This document shows positions 21,219-32,689 of a DNA stretch of 64,000 bases, in pieces. Source of the stretch: Riptortus pedestris (Eukaryota > Arthropoda > Insecta > Hemiptera > Alydidae); assembly GCA_019009955.1 (NCBI GenBank), contig CM032228.1, positions 178,008,501-178,072,500 of the forward strand. Reading direction: 5' to 3'. How positions within the stretch are numbered: the stretch's first letter is position 1; the number at the start of each line of letters is the position of its first letter. The notes under the pieces were generated by a model. That model did not search any database, was not told the DNA's origin, and was given only the letters and a program-made list of their open reading frames with translations. Made by a program: the position numbers and the translations under genes.

Positions 21219-24200
21219 AAAGGGTGACGGAAGAAGCGGCAACCGTCAATACCCAGTCACTCAGCCGCCTGTTCGTGTATGATAAGCGGTCAAGACTTCA
21301 CTTCCTAGTTGATACTGGCGCAGCTATTTCTCTAATACCTGTTTCTAATTATCCTAAACGAAAAGCCACAGATTATACCCTCGTAGCCGCCAATAACTCT
21401 CCGATCAAGACATACGGTGAAGTAAACCTTATTGTAGATTTCGAACTTCGAAGACCCTACCCATGGCAGTTCGTCATCGCGGATGTAGAAAAGCCCATAA
21501 TAGGTGCCGAATTTTTATTCCACCATCGGTTTGTAGTCGATCTTCGACAGAAAAGGCTTATCGATAAGAAAACAGGACTCTCCACACTAGGCCAACTCTC
21601 AAAAACACCACCCATTTCCATCTCTACTATCCCAGGAGACTGTCCCTATGCACACATTTTAAAGGAATTCCCAGACCTGACGAGACCATCTCCAATTAAA
21701 GGACCAACTAGGACTATAGTGGAGCACTATATTAAAACCACAGGTAACCCGACCACTAGCAAGGTCCGAAGACTCCCTGGGGAAAAATATCGGTTAGTAA
21801 AGGAGGAAATTGAACGCATGCTGGCAGAAGGAATATGTCGACCGTCCAAGAGCCCGTGGTCGAGCCCTCTCCATGTAGTTACCAAGAAAGACGGAGGATT
21901 ACGTTTGTGTGGTGACTACCGTAGACTTAACGCCCAAACTGTCCCGGACCAATACGGAGTCCCGAATTTGATGGATTTTAATACCAGGTTGGATGGAGCG
22001 AAAATTTTCTCGACATTAGACTTAGTCAGAGCTTACCATCATATACCCATAGCGGAAGAAGATATAGAAAAAACCGCCATTGCTACACCATTTGGTCTTA
22101 TGGAGTACTTACGTATGACCTTCGGACTCAGAAATGCAGCTCAAACTTTTCAACGATTTGTAGACACAATGCTGCGCGGTTTAGATTTCGTCTTCCCCTA
22201 TTTGGATGATTTCTTGGTGGCATCCAAAGACGAGCAAACACATGAAGACCACCTCCGAGAAGTTTTTCAGCGATTAAACGAGTACGGTATGTCCTTAAAT
22301 CTTGCTAAGTGCGTACTAGGCAAAACAGAGGTAGATTTTTTAGGGTACAGAGTAGACGCCTCTGGAATAAAACCTCTACCTTCTAAAGTTCAGAACATTT
22401 TAGACTTTCCTCGTCGAGACACTATTTGCAAACTACGCAGGTTTCTAGGGATGCTAAATTTTTATAGAAGATGCATTCCAAACGCAGCTAAAATACAAAT
22501 GCCACTTAACAAGCTTCTACACAATTCCAAGAAACATGACAAGACCCCTGTCCAGTGGACAGAAGAGACTATACAAGCCTTTGAGCAGAGCAGGCGCAGC
22601 ATAGCAGAGGCAGCGAAACTTGCACACCCTACAACCACTGGAGAACTCGCCCTAATGTGTGATGCTTCGGACACAGGAATAGGAGCCGCATTGCAACAGA
22701 AAAAAGAAGGAGTATGGCAACCTTTAGGATTTTTCTCAAAAGCTCTCAGTCAAACGCAGAAAAACTATTCAGCTTATGATAAAGAACTTTTGGCTGTCTA
22801 TGAAGCCATCCGTCATTTCAGACCATTATTAGAAGGGCTCAATTTTGTGATAATCACTGACCACAAGCCCCTTGCCAGTGCCTTCCACCAAAAAGCCGAA
22901 AACTCCCCACCCCGAAGAATTCGACAGTTAAATTATATTAGTCAATTCTCAACTAATATTGAATATATGCCAGGCAAAGATAACATTGTGGCAGATGCTC
23001 TATCACGAGTAGAGGAGATCATCATCCCGGATGATATGGAACAGCTGGCCCAAGCACAGAAGTCCGACCCAACACTTGGTGATTTGAAGAAGAATAAGAG
23101 CTTGCAGCTCAAACTTACTTCACTACCAGGATTATCGTCTCAGATACTCTGTGAGATGAGTACCAGCAAAGCTAGGCCTTACGTCCCTCCACAGTTTCGG
23201 AAACCTCTTTTCGACAAACTCCATGAACTGAGTCATCCAGGTATCCGAGCTTCTAGGAAACTGGTGGCACAGAGATTTTTCTGGCCGGATATGAATCAAG
23301 ATGTTGGTAAATGGACCAAGACTTGCTTACCTTGTCAAAGAGCCAAAGTAGTAAGGCATACTCAATCTCCCTTAGGAACCTACCAACCTTCCGCTAGATT
23401 CCAACATGTACATTTAGACATTATCGGCCCACTACTTCCTTCGGATGGAAAAAGATACTGCCTTACCATGATAGACCGGGCGACTCGCTGGCCTGAAGCT
23501 ATACCTCTCGAAGAAATCACTGCAGCAACGGTGGCAGAGGCATTTTATACACATTGGGTTGCTCGCTTCGGAACACCAGTACGGCTGACCACAGATCAAG
23601 GTCGTCAATTTGAAGCTGAAATATTTCAACGCCTTAACATCATTCTTGGCACAGACAAGAAACGCACGACGGCATATCACCCTCAAGCGAATGGTTGCGT
23701 AGAACGCTGGCACAGAAGCCTCAAAGCAGCTATAATGGCACATTTGGCATCCGAAAGATGGACCAAAGTTTTGCCCTCTGTCCTACTTGGTCTTAGAGCA
23801 GTATTTAAAGAAGACTTGGGAGCCAGCGTTGCGGAAGCACTGTATGGACAACCCTTAAGATTACCAGGCGAAATGCTGGAAGACAGTACTTCTCAACAAG
23901 AACCCATACTAGCGTTGCAACAACTTAAAGACGACCTAAGGTGCATCAAGCCAGCTAACGCCAGAGCGAATCATCTGAGGAAAACATTTCAACATAAAGA
24001 CCTCCAGAGTTGCACTCACGTGTTTTTAAGAGAGGATGCGATCCGAAAACCACTAGTGCCACCCTACTCTGGACCTCATAGAGTTGTCAAGCGCAGTGAA
24101 AAGAACTTCGTGATTCTGCTCAGGGACAAGGAAGTTGTAGTTTCCATAGATCGCGTGAAACCAGCCTACCTACTTGCTGAGGAATCCACGACAAGCGGAA

Positions 24201-24364
24201 AGACTGACCTACAGCCATCACAAGAAGATTTTGCACAAGCAAAGCCAACGCAAACCTCTCAGACGGAACCAACGGAAATTCCAGGTTACAGGACCAGAAC
24301 AGGAAGACTTGTTAAAAAAAATGTTAAATTCTGTGACTCCCTCACTGAGGGGGGAGTGGTGTAA
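21176..24364 (+). CDS. pol: Ty3/Gypsy Pol polyprotein (PR-RT-RH-IN)
   Basis: The frame is open for 1062 codons from the first in-frame ATG (numbering used here). Translation more likely enters at codon 14 by -1 frameshifting, giving a Gag-Pol of about 1140 residues. Domains in order: aspartic protease with DTGA at 46-49; reverse transcriptase with FSTLDL (catalytic D282) and YLDD at 342-345; RNase H with D496, E537 and D562; integrase zinc finger HHCC (H683, H687, C717, C720); and integrase core with D748, D807 and E843, the last two separated by 35 residues. A GPH...V segment near 965 resembles the GPY/F module. All key catalytic residues are present and no stop interrupts the frame, so the enzymes could be functional. 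It would copy the element RNA to DNA and insert it in the nucleus. The stop overlaps the first bases of the 3' LTR. Confidence 0.97.
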   Translation: MHNTLQLESEAFKLERVTEEAATVNTQSLSRLFVYDKRSRLHFLVDTGAAISLIPVSNYPKRKATDYTLVAANNSPIKTYGEVNLIVDFELRRPYPWQFVIADVEKPIIGAEFLFHHRFVVDLRQKRLIDKKTGLSTLGQLSKTPPISISTIPGDCPYAHILKEFPDLTRPSPIKGPTRTIVEHYIKTTGNPTTSKVRRLPGEKYRLVKEEIERMLAEGICRPSKSPWSSPLHVVTKKDGGLRLCGDYRRLNAQTVPDQYGVPNLMDFNTRLDGAKIFSTLDLVRAYHHIPIAEEDIEKTAIATPFGLMEYLRMTFGLRNAAQTFQRFVDTMLRGLDFVFPYLDDFLVASKDEQTHEDHLREVFQRLNEYGMSLNLAKCVLGKTEVDFLGYRVDASGIKPLPSKVQNILDFPRRDTICKLRRFLGMLNFYRRCIPNAAKIQMPLNKLLHNSKKHDKTPVQWTEETIQAFEQSRRSIAEAAKLAHPTTTGELALMCDASDTGIGAALQQKKEGVWQPLGFFSKALSQTQKNYSAYDKELLAVYEAIRHFRPLLEGLNFVIITDHKPLASAFHQKAENSPPRRIRQLNYISQFSTNIEYMPGKDNIVADALSRVEEIIIPDDMEQLAQAQKSDPTLGDLKKNKSLQLKLTSLPGLSSQILCEMSTSKARPYVPPQFRKPLFDKLHELSHPGIRASRKLVAQRFFWPDMNQDVGKWTKTCLPCQRAKVVRHTQSPLGTYQPSARFQHVHLDIIGPLLPSDGKRYCLTMIDRATRWPEAIPLEEITAATVAEAFYTHWVARFGTPVRLTTDQGRQFEAEIFQRLNIILGTDKKRTTAYHPQANGCVERWHRSLKAAIMAHLASERWTKVLPSVLLGLRAVFKEDLGASVAEALYGQPLRLPGEMLEDSTSQQEPILALQQLKDDLRCIKPANARANHLRKTFQHKDLQSCTHVFLREDAIRKPLVPPYSGPHRVVKRSEKNFVILLRDKEVVVSIDRVKPAYLLAEESTTSGKTDLQPSQEDFAQAKPTQTSQTEPTEIPGYRTRTGRLVKKNVKFCDSLTEGGVV
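21209..21268 (+). promoter_or_regulatory. -1 ribosomal frameshift signal: UUUAAAC plus pseudoknot
   Basis: The heptamer T TTA AAC (21209-21215) sits in the gag frame as CCT TTA AAC TAG, that is X XXY YYZ immediately before the gag stop. Shifting back one base gives TTT AAA CTA, which continues in the pol frame. After a 6-nt spacer (21216-21221), stem 1 forms between 21222-21230 and 21243-21254 (nine pairs with a 3-nt AAT bulge). The 12-nt loop contains GCGGC (21236-21240), which pairs with GCCGC at 21264-21268 as stem 2. This makes an H-type pseudoknot. Spacing and geometry match known -1 frameshift signals. Folding was done by eye. Confidence 0.85.
24347..24359 (+). other. Polypurine tract
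   Basis: GAGGGGGGAGTGG lies directly before the 3' LTR, as expected for the plus-strand primer. It also encodes the last residues of Pol. Confidence 0.85.
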
Positions 24365-24566
24365 CAGCTGGGCCGCGTTGCCCCTGGTTACCACTTAACC
24401 TAACAGTGATAACAAAAGTTTAGACAGTCAGTTGCCTGTGTACCACCATGAGGAGACCTCTGTTTGTATTGTTCTAAAGTATTATTATTATTATTTTTGT
24501 GAAATTACAGTAACCTATTATTTGGAATCAAGACTTCATTTATTTATAGGGAACACCCCCCTATAA
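24361..24566 (+). repeat. 3' LTR
   Basis: About 208 bp, nearly identical to the 5' LTR, and followed by ACAT, which repeats the left flank. Confidence 0.95.
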
Positions 24567-24636
24567 ACATATCGAGGAAGGGTATAGCAAAATTTTCGAC
24601 ACTTTGTATCCTCAATTAAAGTAAGATCAGAAATAT

Positions 24637-24712
24637 CTATTTGTTATTTACTCTATTATTCGTGAAGCTTATTTGATCGTTACTGTACCTGATATTTCAG
24701 CGTTTCGTAAAC
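24637..24712 (+). mobile_element. HX scrap
   Basis: The phrase 'tatttgatcgttactgtacc' followed by 'tgatatttcagcgttt' matches the HX body ('gtttgatcgttaccaaactc', 'gatatttaaccgtttt'). Downstream to about 25045, G-rich and AT-rich blocks may be the same element in poor condition. Confidence 0.45.
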
Positions 24713-25207
24713 TGAAGTTCAACTTGGATTGAGAGCATGGAGGTGTGCTTGTCCGAATGACAAACATTTCCGTCATTATGAGTAAGCTCGAAGCAAGTTA
24801 TATTAAAAAAAAACTGATTACAATTTTTAACTCTAATATTAACCCAGACCTCGTTTTATTTCATACCTAAGAATGACGTATTTTGTTCAACTAACAAAGA
24901 GGGGATGATGGAGGGGAAGCGGGATAAAAGTAAAAATTATAAATATCACCAAAAAGACTAATAACGTCTTTGTAATCTATCTTGAATAGATTAAATAGCC
25001 AAAAATGAAAGCAGGTTTAAAATGAGAAGAAATGGGGGGGGGATAGTCAAATGAGGCCATTAAAAATATCTTTCTTATGCATGTTGATGTTTAGTGTTCT
25101 TTTAATCATAGCTTAGTGATTTCTGGTAATGTTAGCAGAGCTTCAATGATATGCTGGACGTTAGTTAGAGCGTGGTTTTAAATGGCCATAGTCTCCATAA
25201 TAAAAGG

Positions 25208-25262
25208 TGAGTGTATTTTTTTGCTAACAGTTTCGCACACCATTAACCTTCTTCAGAGCTTT
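25208..25262 (-). mobile_element. CTGAAGAAGG...GCGAAAC module (Penelope-like end?)
   Basis: On the minus strand the sequence reads 'gctctgaagaaggttaatgg' then 'tgtgcgaaactgtt' followed by an A-rich stretch. This shape recurs in the window at 6.1, 37.2, 39.0, 56.4 and 57.6 kb. In many animals it marks the 3' end of Penelope-like retroelements, some of which carry hammerhead ribozymes with a CUGANGA...GAAA core. No reverse transcriptase or GIY-YIG coding is visible nearby. Confidence 0.4.
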
Positions 25263-27164
25263 GCTAATGGTTGCCTGGGCTGGGGGAAGCAATGGCTGGG
25301 GGATTCGGAATAAGCTTGGATAACGTCCATGGCCTATTTCAACTATCTGATGCGTTTCTTGGTTTATCCCTAGCTCCTATAACCTTTCCGAAGATTGTCA
25401 CATAACCAGGTGTATTGTCTTAACAATAATACAAAGTGAACAGTGAACGTTCTCTTGAAACAGCTGTTTGCAACTGGAAGACTGCTTTAGTAGGCACACC
25501 TGACTGATGGGATACCAGTGTGGTGAGTAGAGGAAAGGGTCATCTAAAGCCTAGTACCTGGGTAGCTTGTGGTGGGAGATTGCATTCTCGCGTATGCACT
25601 TGCAGTTGGTAACATTGATCAGATACTGAGGTTTAACTTGAGATGCAGTTTTTGAAGCAAGAAGATGAAACAACAATTTTATATATTTGTGTGCTTGATT
25701 TTTACCGTTCTCGAGGTCACAATCTACTCGCTGGATACAAAACTCGATATTTGAGCAATTTCATGTAAAACTCATGCAAAAGAGAGTCCTCCAAATCCTT
25801 CAGTCATTGGAAGTTTCCCCAACTCTCTGAAGGAGGATACCAATCGTGTCCGAAACTGTAATAAAAAAAAAGTTCATCTTTTGACTAATTTAGCGCTGCA
25901 TTAGCCAATACCAAACTATCCCCTACGTCTTACTCACAATATTTAAGGGAGGAACAAACAGTTGGCCTGATATATCATCCTCCATAGTTTATAACATTAA
26001 GTGAAATTTAACTGGGTTTACACATATTATTCGATGTCATTTTTTTAATAACATTCTTTGTTTATTCACTTAATTATAAAAGCATTAATCAACCAAGTTA
26101 TGAAAACAATGCCTTATTAAACAGAGTTTCATATTATTTGATAAGCAAAATAAAGGAAAATATGCTTTCACGGAAACCCTTCAAGCTTAAAATTACCAGA
26201 ATTAAAATTTTAAAAAGGCTGCAGAAAAAGTTAGCTTTGGAGTGAATTAATAATGGTTTAATCAGAAATACGGAGCTATATGTTGACTACAGTTAGAAAA
26301 GTTAAATAGCAATCTCTGGAATGTGTGTTATACTTGCTAAGTGTCACATAATTACCTACTTAATGAATAACTTACTAACCACAGCGTTTTCATCAGTCTA
26401 AGATATTACTTTTAGAATTTTCAATGTAATGATGTTATTTCCACCTTTCCTAATGCATATTTTATGTCTCCAGCCCTTGTTTTAAATGAGGGTTCATATA
26501 TAATTTTTCCATAGATATTTAGCCGCCATTGAATGCCTTCTCCATATTATTTTTATCCTTAGTGATGACTTTATGATCCCATCAAGTACCCTTCGTCTTC
26601 GCATTCAATCTCATCCTGGTTACTCTTTCCATTTGCCTCCCGAAACTTAGCTGACTATTTCTTAGCTTACTCCCGAGTTGCAGGGCGGTAGTGGAACCAA
26701 TTGACAGGGATAAATAAAAAAGCCTTATTATCTAAAAGGTAAAAATTATAATCCAATATGTGAAAGTAAAAAATTAAAAAAAAAAGAAACAAATATAATT
26801 TAAAATTTAACTTAAGTCTTAAAATTGTTGAGTTTCATGATCATTTAAGTTAGAAGATTTGAATAAAAATTTCATATTATTTGAAAAAACTGCACTATAT
26901 AACCTATCACTTTAGGAAAGCACATTTACATATTACATAAAAAAAGTCAAGAACTTATGGGTACAGCCGCAAGCACGCACACGAACACATGTTTAATTTA
27001 AAAATTGAAGCAGCAATGAAAACCCAAACCAGCCCCATCTGTAAACAACTAGACCAACCAAGGTTGCCCCTGAAGAGTGCTGAGCTCTATTGCCTACTTG
27101 GGTAACTATACCTATAAGGGCATCCTAGGGTCCAAAGGACAAGAAGGTAAGGAACAAGCTGAAA
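25263..27164. other. No recognised gene; HX scrap at 25700-25780
   Basis: The phrase 'caaaactcgatatttgagca' near 25737-25756, followed by 'tcatgtaaaa', resembles the HX body. The segment 25260-25620 is less AT-rich than its surroundings but gives no protein-like frame that I recognise. The rest is AT-rich and unassigned. Confidence 0.4.
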
Positions 27165-27167
27165 CAG

Positions 27168-27214
27168 AGTGAGTAAGACAGAAGAGTGAGTAGGACAGAA
27201 GAGTGAGTAGAGCC
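27168..27214. repeat. 17-bp tandem repeat, about 2.7 units
   Basis: Units read 'agtgagtaagacagaag' and 'agtgagtaggacagaag', followed by a partial unit 'agtgagtag'. A further 'gagtgagtaa' lies near 27270. Confidence 0.8.
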
Positions 27215-27625
27215 TCTCATGAGTGGCAGCAGTTTTAGTTTCTTTTCAGACCCTTTTTAACGTCCAACATGAGTGAGTAAAGGAAGGAGCATCCAGGGGG
27301 AGACCAGGATGGAGGGAGAAAGAGGGAGAACTCCAGAACAGCATCGAGAACATCATCACAATTTCATCAGCATCCCTTGAAGTAATCATTAATCTACTAA
27401 CATACTAACACATATCTGCCCTGCAATAGTCCATTCCCCGATATCATGTAAATTATCCAATATAATATTATAATAGTAATAACCGTCTTATAAATCAACA
27501 TGGTCCTCCGGTATCAAATCATACAAAACTTCCATGAACCAGTACCTCTCTTAAAATATTGCAAGCCGTTAGTGGGTAACGCCGAAGGGCTTGCCAATAC
27601 ACACATATTTCTCAATAAACTCTCT

Positions 27626-27628
<3 letters not shown>

Positions 27629-27694
<66 letters not shown>

Positions 27695-27708
27695 ACACAC
27701 ACACACAC
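27629..27708. repeat. (CA)n microsatellite
   Basis: About 40 CA units with one TC interruption. Open frames of repeated Thr-His are artefacts. Confidence 0.97.
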
Positions 27709-28532
27709 TACACACATTCACACAAAACCTAGATCATCAGTACTTGACGGTAAGTCCACGAAGCACAGCCATGCCTGCTTTCGGCGGTGTATTTATGTAC
27801 TAAGAAATGTCCAATATCAAATGTCCAGTCCTATAATGAAGCAGTCTTGTTGATGTCAGTGTTGTTTTTTTTTTAATTAAAAAGGAGCCCCTACATCGTC
27901 ATCAGCTCTTTTAATAGCATAAATTATAATTTAATAATTATTAAGAAACATAAAAATGTATTAAAGTGAACTCTTTCTAACCACCTTTCAAACCAGTTTA
28001 AAAAAAAAAAAAAAAAGTTTTTCTTGTGATTATTTTAAACAACTGATGGTCATTGTTACAGCATCCTACGTTTTAGTCTAAATTACAGAATATCTATGCC
28101 TAATCACATAATAATGCGTAATGTAAAAGCACAAATTCCGTAAAATTATCAATAAGGAATTTTCATAGTTAATATTATCCATGTTTCCTCGTTTTTAATC
28201 TTCTTACTCATTAAGCTCAGAAGACTTAAGTAGTCCCTAATTAGGAATTCTTTTTAATTAAAATCATAAAACATTTTTGGGATTAAGTTAATAAAAGTTG
28301 CTTCACAGTTAAGAAGAAATTGTCGGAATTTTAATCTGATAATATTAGAAAACTCTCATGTTTATTCTTTAATTTAATACAGCATTATGAAGTTTTACCT
28401 ATGAGCACCTCACTATAAAAAACAGATAGGGATAGTAGAAAATAATAAGTTGCATATGTTTATACTTTTTCATAGAATAAATTAGAGATTAATATTAAAA
28501 TTGAAATTATGAAATTGGGTAAAATATTTAAA
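27709..28532. other. No recognised feature
   Basis: AT-rich sequence with short poly(A)/poly(T) runs (for example near 28000). I see no gene. Confidence 0.55.
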
Positions 28533-28752
28533 AATTATTCATTAACGTCAACTTTTTTGCAACTAAGGCTAATTGGGACAGGTTACCTACAGGTTACCCC
28601 CCTTTTCTAGCCAGGGTGGGACAAAGGATTTTACCTTATGAATTCCGTCAATAAATAAATTCCTATTTCCCAGGCGGGAATCGAACTCATCACTACAGGT
28701 TTACCATGTGAGATGAAGGTCAACGCTTTAAGTCATAAGGCTAGCCTGAGCA
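28533..28752 (-). mobile_element. tRNA-derived SINE copy
   Basis: Nearly full length on the minus strand. The head contains an A-box-like 'ttatgacttaaagcgttgac' and a B box ('gagttcgattcccgcc', complement at 28672-28687). The body ends in the 'ttgacgttaatgaataattt' 3' phrase, with an eroded tail. Confidence 0.88.
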
Positions 28753-29262
28753 CATTTGAACATTTGAAGATTAAAAAACTTTTTCACTCATGGATTTCCT
28801 ATATTAATAAAGCAACATATTGAGTAAATATATTATTGTATTTATTAATGTTTTTAAAACACCAATGGGAATGATTTTAAGCAAATGAATAAAGTGATGA
28901 GCTCACTTAAGCGATAATGATGTTATGTTTTCACTTTCAAAGCGTTTTTCTTTGACATGTATCACATGTTGTTTGATAGCCACTCATATGCTTATAATTG
29001 ACATGCATAAGGTTTTATTATTCTTCAATGATACTATAACGCCAGCAAACAGCCTCTCTGGGGTGGCATTCACATACAACCATGCAATTATTGACTTCTC
29101 TCGTCAATCGGAAATTTACAAAATATTCTTATTTTATATTTCGTTATGGACTTTAAACCTCGGCTAGCAGGATCCTTTCCTATATGTGAAAATTCGTTTA
29201 ATGATCCAGGGAATGTAAGCAGAGAAACTGAAACAGCGGGTTTACCGATATATTTATCAGTT

Positions 29263-29269
<7 letters not shown>
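28753..29269. other. No recognised feature
   Basis: An 80-codon frame at 28925-29167 (plus) has hydrophobic stretches but no domain I recognise and no supporting gene structure. Confidence 0.45.
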
Positions 29270-29293
<24 letters not shown>

Positions 29294-29435
29294 CATTTTA
29301 AGTATTCCTTGTTTCTCTTCATTATATGCTTTCTAGACCAAGGGTTATATTTAAACAACGATCTTCTATCAATACAAATTACTAGTAATAGATAAAAAAA
29401 TCATGGTTCATATATGAGATCATATATATAAAAAA

Positions 29436-29499
<64 letters not shown>
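29270..29499. repeat. Poly(T) run and (TA)n microsatellite
   Basis: A T-run covers 29270-29293, and a TA array of about 30 units covers 29439-29499. The 145 bp between them are unremarkable. Confidence 0.93.
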
Positions 29500-29501
<2 letters not shown>

Positions 29502-30635
29502 ATTAGTAAAAGACTACCTATGCACTTGGGAAGTAAGCATTTGCCTTAGAAGCCTCTAAACCCAGACTGTAACAAGAGTTTAGTTTTGAAGTAGTAGTGG
29601 AGGGTGCTTTCTTGGGAGTGACCAGAACAAACAGTGAATGGCATCAGTGGATATCATCGGATATTTAATGAAGTGGCAAGGTTGAGTGGAGTGATTCTAA
29701 CAGATTAATTATAATTTTGTCTCAGGGCAGTAATATCTAGATGGCCAAGCATCTGGGCCTTCACAAACCAATGGGGTGCTCTCCTTATTAACGAGTAATC
29801 ACGACGTTGCAATCTATACCACTTATCAATCATCATTTCTAATTTACATCCATTTCATTTCCATTAATAAAAGAAAATTTGTTAGGCTAGATGAACTTTA
29901 TAATGTTTATATTTATACTACATACTATTTTTTTCTTCTCAGTCTAGTAATCACTCACTGGCCAGCGTAACAATCAAAGCAAATAAAAAATGAATTAATA
30001 ATACCCTGTTAAATAATTAAATATTTGTATTACCAGATAAAAATTGTTATCATCTCTCTGTACTTTTCAATACTTTTACCTTTCAATTTTCATATTTTTA
30101 TAAGCATAAGAATAAGTTATATTAGAGTTAACCTCTGAAAATCATGTTGTACGTCATCTTTTAAAATGTGAAACTTTAAAAGACTTTTAATTTAGAAGCT
30201 ATTTTAATCTTAAAATTTTCTATAGATTTTTTGGATATTTTATATATTGTTTTTGCCGTATAATGCGCCACTTGATTATTTCAAAAACTAGTTCTCATTG
30301 GCGTTGGTAGTAATCGGATCTTGCTAATTTAATTCTAAACTTGTCAGGACCCCAAACTCTGATGTTGACCGCGGTTTACCTCGGTTTAGTTAGCCTACTT
30401 GTTCAACACTGTAAAAATAAATACACTATGAAATAGTATTAAATATAAGGCCAGTATTAAATATTTATATTTATGAATGTAAATAAAAATTATTTTAACT
30501 GGAGACTCGTTAAGCGAAAATATTTTTTTTAATAGTAATAGAGAAATAATTTAACGTTTAACTCATTTATAATATTTTTAAAGATAATTTGTTTAATATT
30601 TGAAAAAAAATATTAGACCTAAAGCATACGAAAAA
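29500..30635. other. No recognised feature
   Basis: AT-rich sequence without a convincing open frame or match to the other repeats. Confidence 0.55.
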
Positions 30636-30765
30636 ATGTGTTAGGTGACTCTACTTATTCTTTTGAAGTGTCATCATAGAATAATCCTCTAATTACTAGA
30701 GTGATTAGAGAATTATTCTATTGGTATATTCTACTATCCAATTATTATTCTTTTGGAATGTGAGA
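30636..30765. repeat. Small palindromic MITE-like element
   Basis: An inverted repeat with arms of about 20 bp ('atagaataatcctctaat' and its near complement) spans 30675-30722. The left edge reads 'aggtgactctacttattct', very like the mariner-like TIR start at 790 ('aggtgactctactgttca'). The phrase 'attcttttg' occurs near 30658 and again near 30746. It may be a deletion derivative related to the mariner-like element. Confidence 0.5.
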
Positions 30766-31079
30766 ATAATAACCACCATTGTAATATTTATTATACTGGC
30801 AATATATTAATTACATATATTTATATAATACATGACTGTTATAATTGTGCTGTAGGAGGTAAAACACGCTGACAACATGTAGCTAGAAAATGATGAACCA
30901 TTCCTTAGAAGGGAACTATTTTTTAATTGACAGAATTATCATTTCATTCCTTGCCGAGATTATTTGTTCTGTTCCTACAAATCTCTTGGTTGAAGACTAT
31001 TCAGAAGTAGAATATTTCCATTCTCTAAGAATGTTTTTCTCTAAGTATATGTACTGTTAAAGCAATGATTCTGCCATTT
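30766..31079. other. No recognised feature
   Basis: AT-rich sequence between the palindrome and the degraded end of the LINE fossil. Confidence 0.45.
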
Positions 31080-32660
31080 ATTTGTTAAAATACCTTGAAC
31101 AACCTTGAATATCCTGCTTTGTGTTGTATCATAAGTTTATAGTCAGGTAGCTAACATAGCAAATTCATATACATGTGTTCTAATGAGAAAATGCCAAATG
31201 GAGGGTCAAAAGTTATTGCATTCAAGCTTTCAGCTGGGCTTGTTCCAAAAGGACCGGATGAAATGTAAGCCCAGAATTGTGAATAGGGTCCAAGACCTTA
31301 AGTGCCGTTAGGCAGACAGATAGATGAATATGCTATAAATGCATAATCCAGAATTGACCTGGTGAACCTACGGTAAAATGTAAGTATCATTGATCTGTCA
31401 GCACCCCATTGCGAATTACTAAGAATTCTTAATAAATTCAATGAATTTTAATACTTATTAATAATGTCTTTTAAGTAAGGTGCCCATGTAAGTCGAACCA
31501 AAGGGCATTGCACTTAACAATAGACTCGTTTTCTAAGGTAATATGAAGGATAGGTACAATGCTCTTCTTTGTGAAAGAATGCATTTAGACTTCTCAAGTG
31601 AAAATCGAAAATCAGTGATAACAATCCCCTTGTTGTATTCTGAATTTCAAGTTGAGAAGACCTATATCTCTTTAGGCTCTATAAATAAAGAGGTCATAAG
31701 AATTAGGACAGTAAGATATAGATGTGATAGATAGATGTGATGGAGTTTAGCTCTATATTAAACATAGTTGTGCACAGTACTCCCCTTGAGGCTCTCCATT
31801 CTCTTGAAGAAATACATCTAGAGACGATATTACCTATCTTCACACTAAATGATCTCTCAAAAAGATAATTTTTTAAGTAATTTAGTATTTTCCCTTTAAT
31901 GCCCCTATTTAAAAGCTGTGATAATATAAGTCTTTCCCAAACAGTAGCATACGTTTATTTTAGTCTAATGATCTATCATTAGACTAAAATAAGCGATGCT
32001 CTACAAGAATGGATTTTTTACTTGAAAATGCAATAAGAAAGCAATTCTCTATCTTGGCAACGTGAATTAGAGTATTGAGACATGACTCACATTGAAAAGA
32101 AGATAATAGATGTTGATTTTCTAGAAACCTCAATAGTGTTCTCTTTACCATCTTATCAAAGATTTTAGAGATGCAGTATATCAACGATATGGGTCTGAAG
32201 CTGGAAGACAATTTCTTGTTTTTGCCATGTTTTAGATTATTGATTCATTCCAGTTTTGAGGATAATATTTACCTTCGAAAATTTCATTATATAATTTTAA
32301 GAGGATTAAATATGCTATGTTGGATAGATTTTTTTATCATACCGTATGTGATTTTGTCTAGTCCTGGAGAAGTGTTGCTTGTTGAGTGTAATAAGTTGTG
32401 CAGTTCTTGTAAACTGAATAAGTCATTTAAAGGATGTCCGTAGTTCACATCTGAATGGTACTGATAAGTATCTTGTAAACAACCGTTCTAGATGACGGGG
32501 GCTATCAAAGTTAGCAACGATAAAAAGACTAGTCTTTCCTTGTCTAACTAGTTTTATAATTTCGATGACATTTTGATCTTCCAGCTCGTTCACAATGTCT
32601 TCATCAGAAGGATCAATTATTTCGTGTGAGTGGATAATACCTTTTTTATAATTCATACTT
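31080..32660 (-). pseudogene. Jockey-type LINE fossil: ORF1 end fused to reverse transcriptase
   Basis: The minus strand, read with frame jumps, gives a non-LTR retrotransposon of the Jockey group. At 32656-32423 there is a 77-codon frame resembling the C-terminal part of a Gag-like ORF1 ('EDQNVIEIIKLVRQGKTS'). It is followed closely by reverse transcriptase start-like sequence ('TSPGLDKITYGMIKK', near 32380) and then 'FRPISLIYCISKIFDKMV' in an open frame (32211-31984). Decayed fingers/palm and thumb segments follow, including 'LNLLRILSNSQWGADRS' (near 31420) and 'RSILDYAFIAYSS' (near 31340). The endonuclease normally between ORF1 and the reverse transcriptase is missing, so an internal deletion joined the two. 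Numerous stops and frameshifts show it is dead. A 17-bp-arm palindrome at 31955-31992 interrupts it near the expected first catalytic Asp. Confidence 0.82.
31955..31992. repeat. Perfect 17-bp-arm palindrome inside the LINE fossil
   Basis: Arms 'ttattttagtctaatga' (31955-31971) and 'tcattagactaaaataa' (31976-31992) are perfect complements around a TCTA loop. It lies within reverse transcriptase sequence where no such repeat is expected, so it is an insertion or inverted duplication. Confidence 0.9.
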
Positions 32661-32689
32661 ATTGATGAGTAAGTTCAGCGCAGCCATTG

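Larger units (their letters stand above)
20714..24566 (+). mobile_element. Ty3/Gypsy LTR retrotransposon, near-intact pol
   Basis: Layout in order: 5' LTR, tRNA-Trp primer binding site, short gag, -1 frameshift signal, pol (protease, reverse transcriptase, RNase H, integrase with GPY/F-like tail), polypurine tract and 3' LTR. The LTRs differ by about three substitutions and one 3-bp indel, so the insertion is young. A short direct repeat AACA(T) lies outside both LTRs (20709-20713 and 24566-24570), a likely 4-5 bp target-site duplication; its overlap with LTR-end bases leaves the exact border uncertain by 1-2 bp. The domain order and Pol motifs place it in Ty3/Gypsy, and the gag end and short LTRs suggest the Mag-like group. 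No envelope frame follows pol. Confidence 0.95.

Noticed and set aside
22462..23743. Minus-strand frames of 70 and 103 codons inside pol
   Set aside because: Shadows of the intact plus-strand Pol frame; they show no domain of their own.
24174..24398. 74-codon plus-strand frame after integrase, as a possible envelope or accessory gene
   Set aside because: It overlaps the pol C-terminus in another frame, runs into the 3' LTR and has no signal peptide or membrane segment.
27500..27853. Thr-His-rich frames
   Set aside because: Translation of a (CA)n microsatellite.
32171..32443. 90-codon plus-strand frame
   Set aside because: Antisense to the minus-strand LINE reverse transcriptase, whose motifs are clear.
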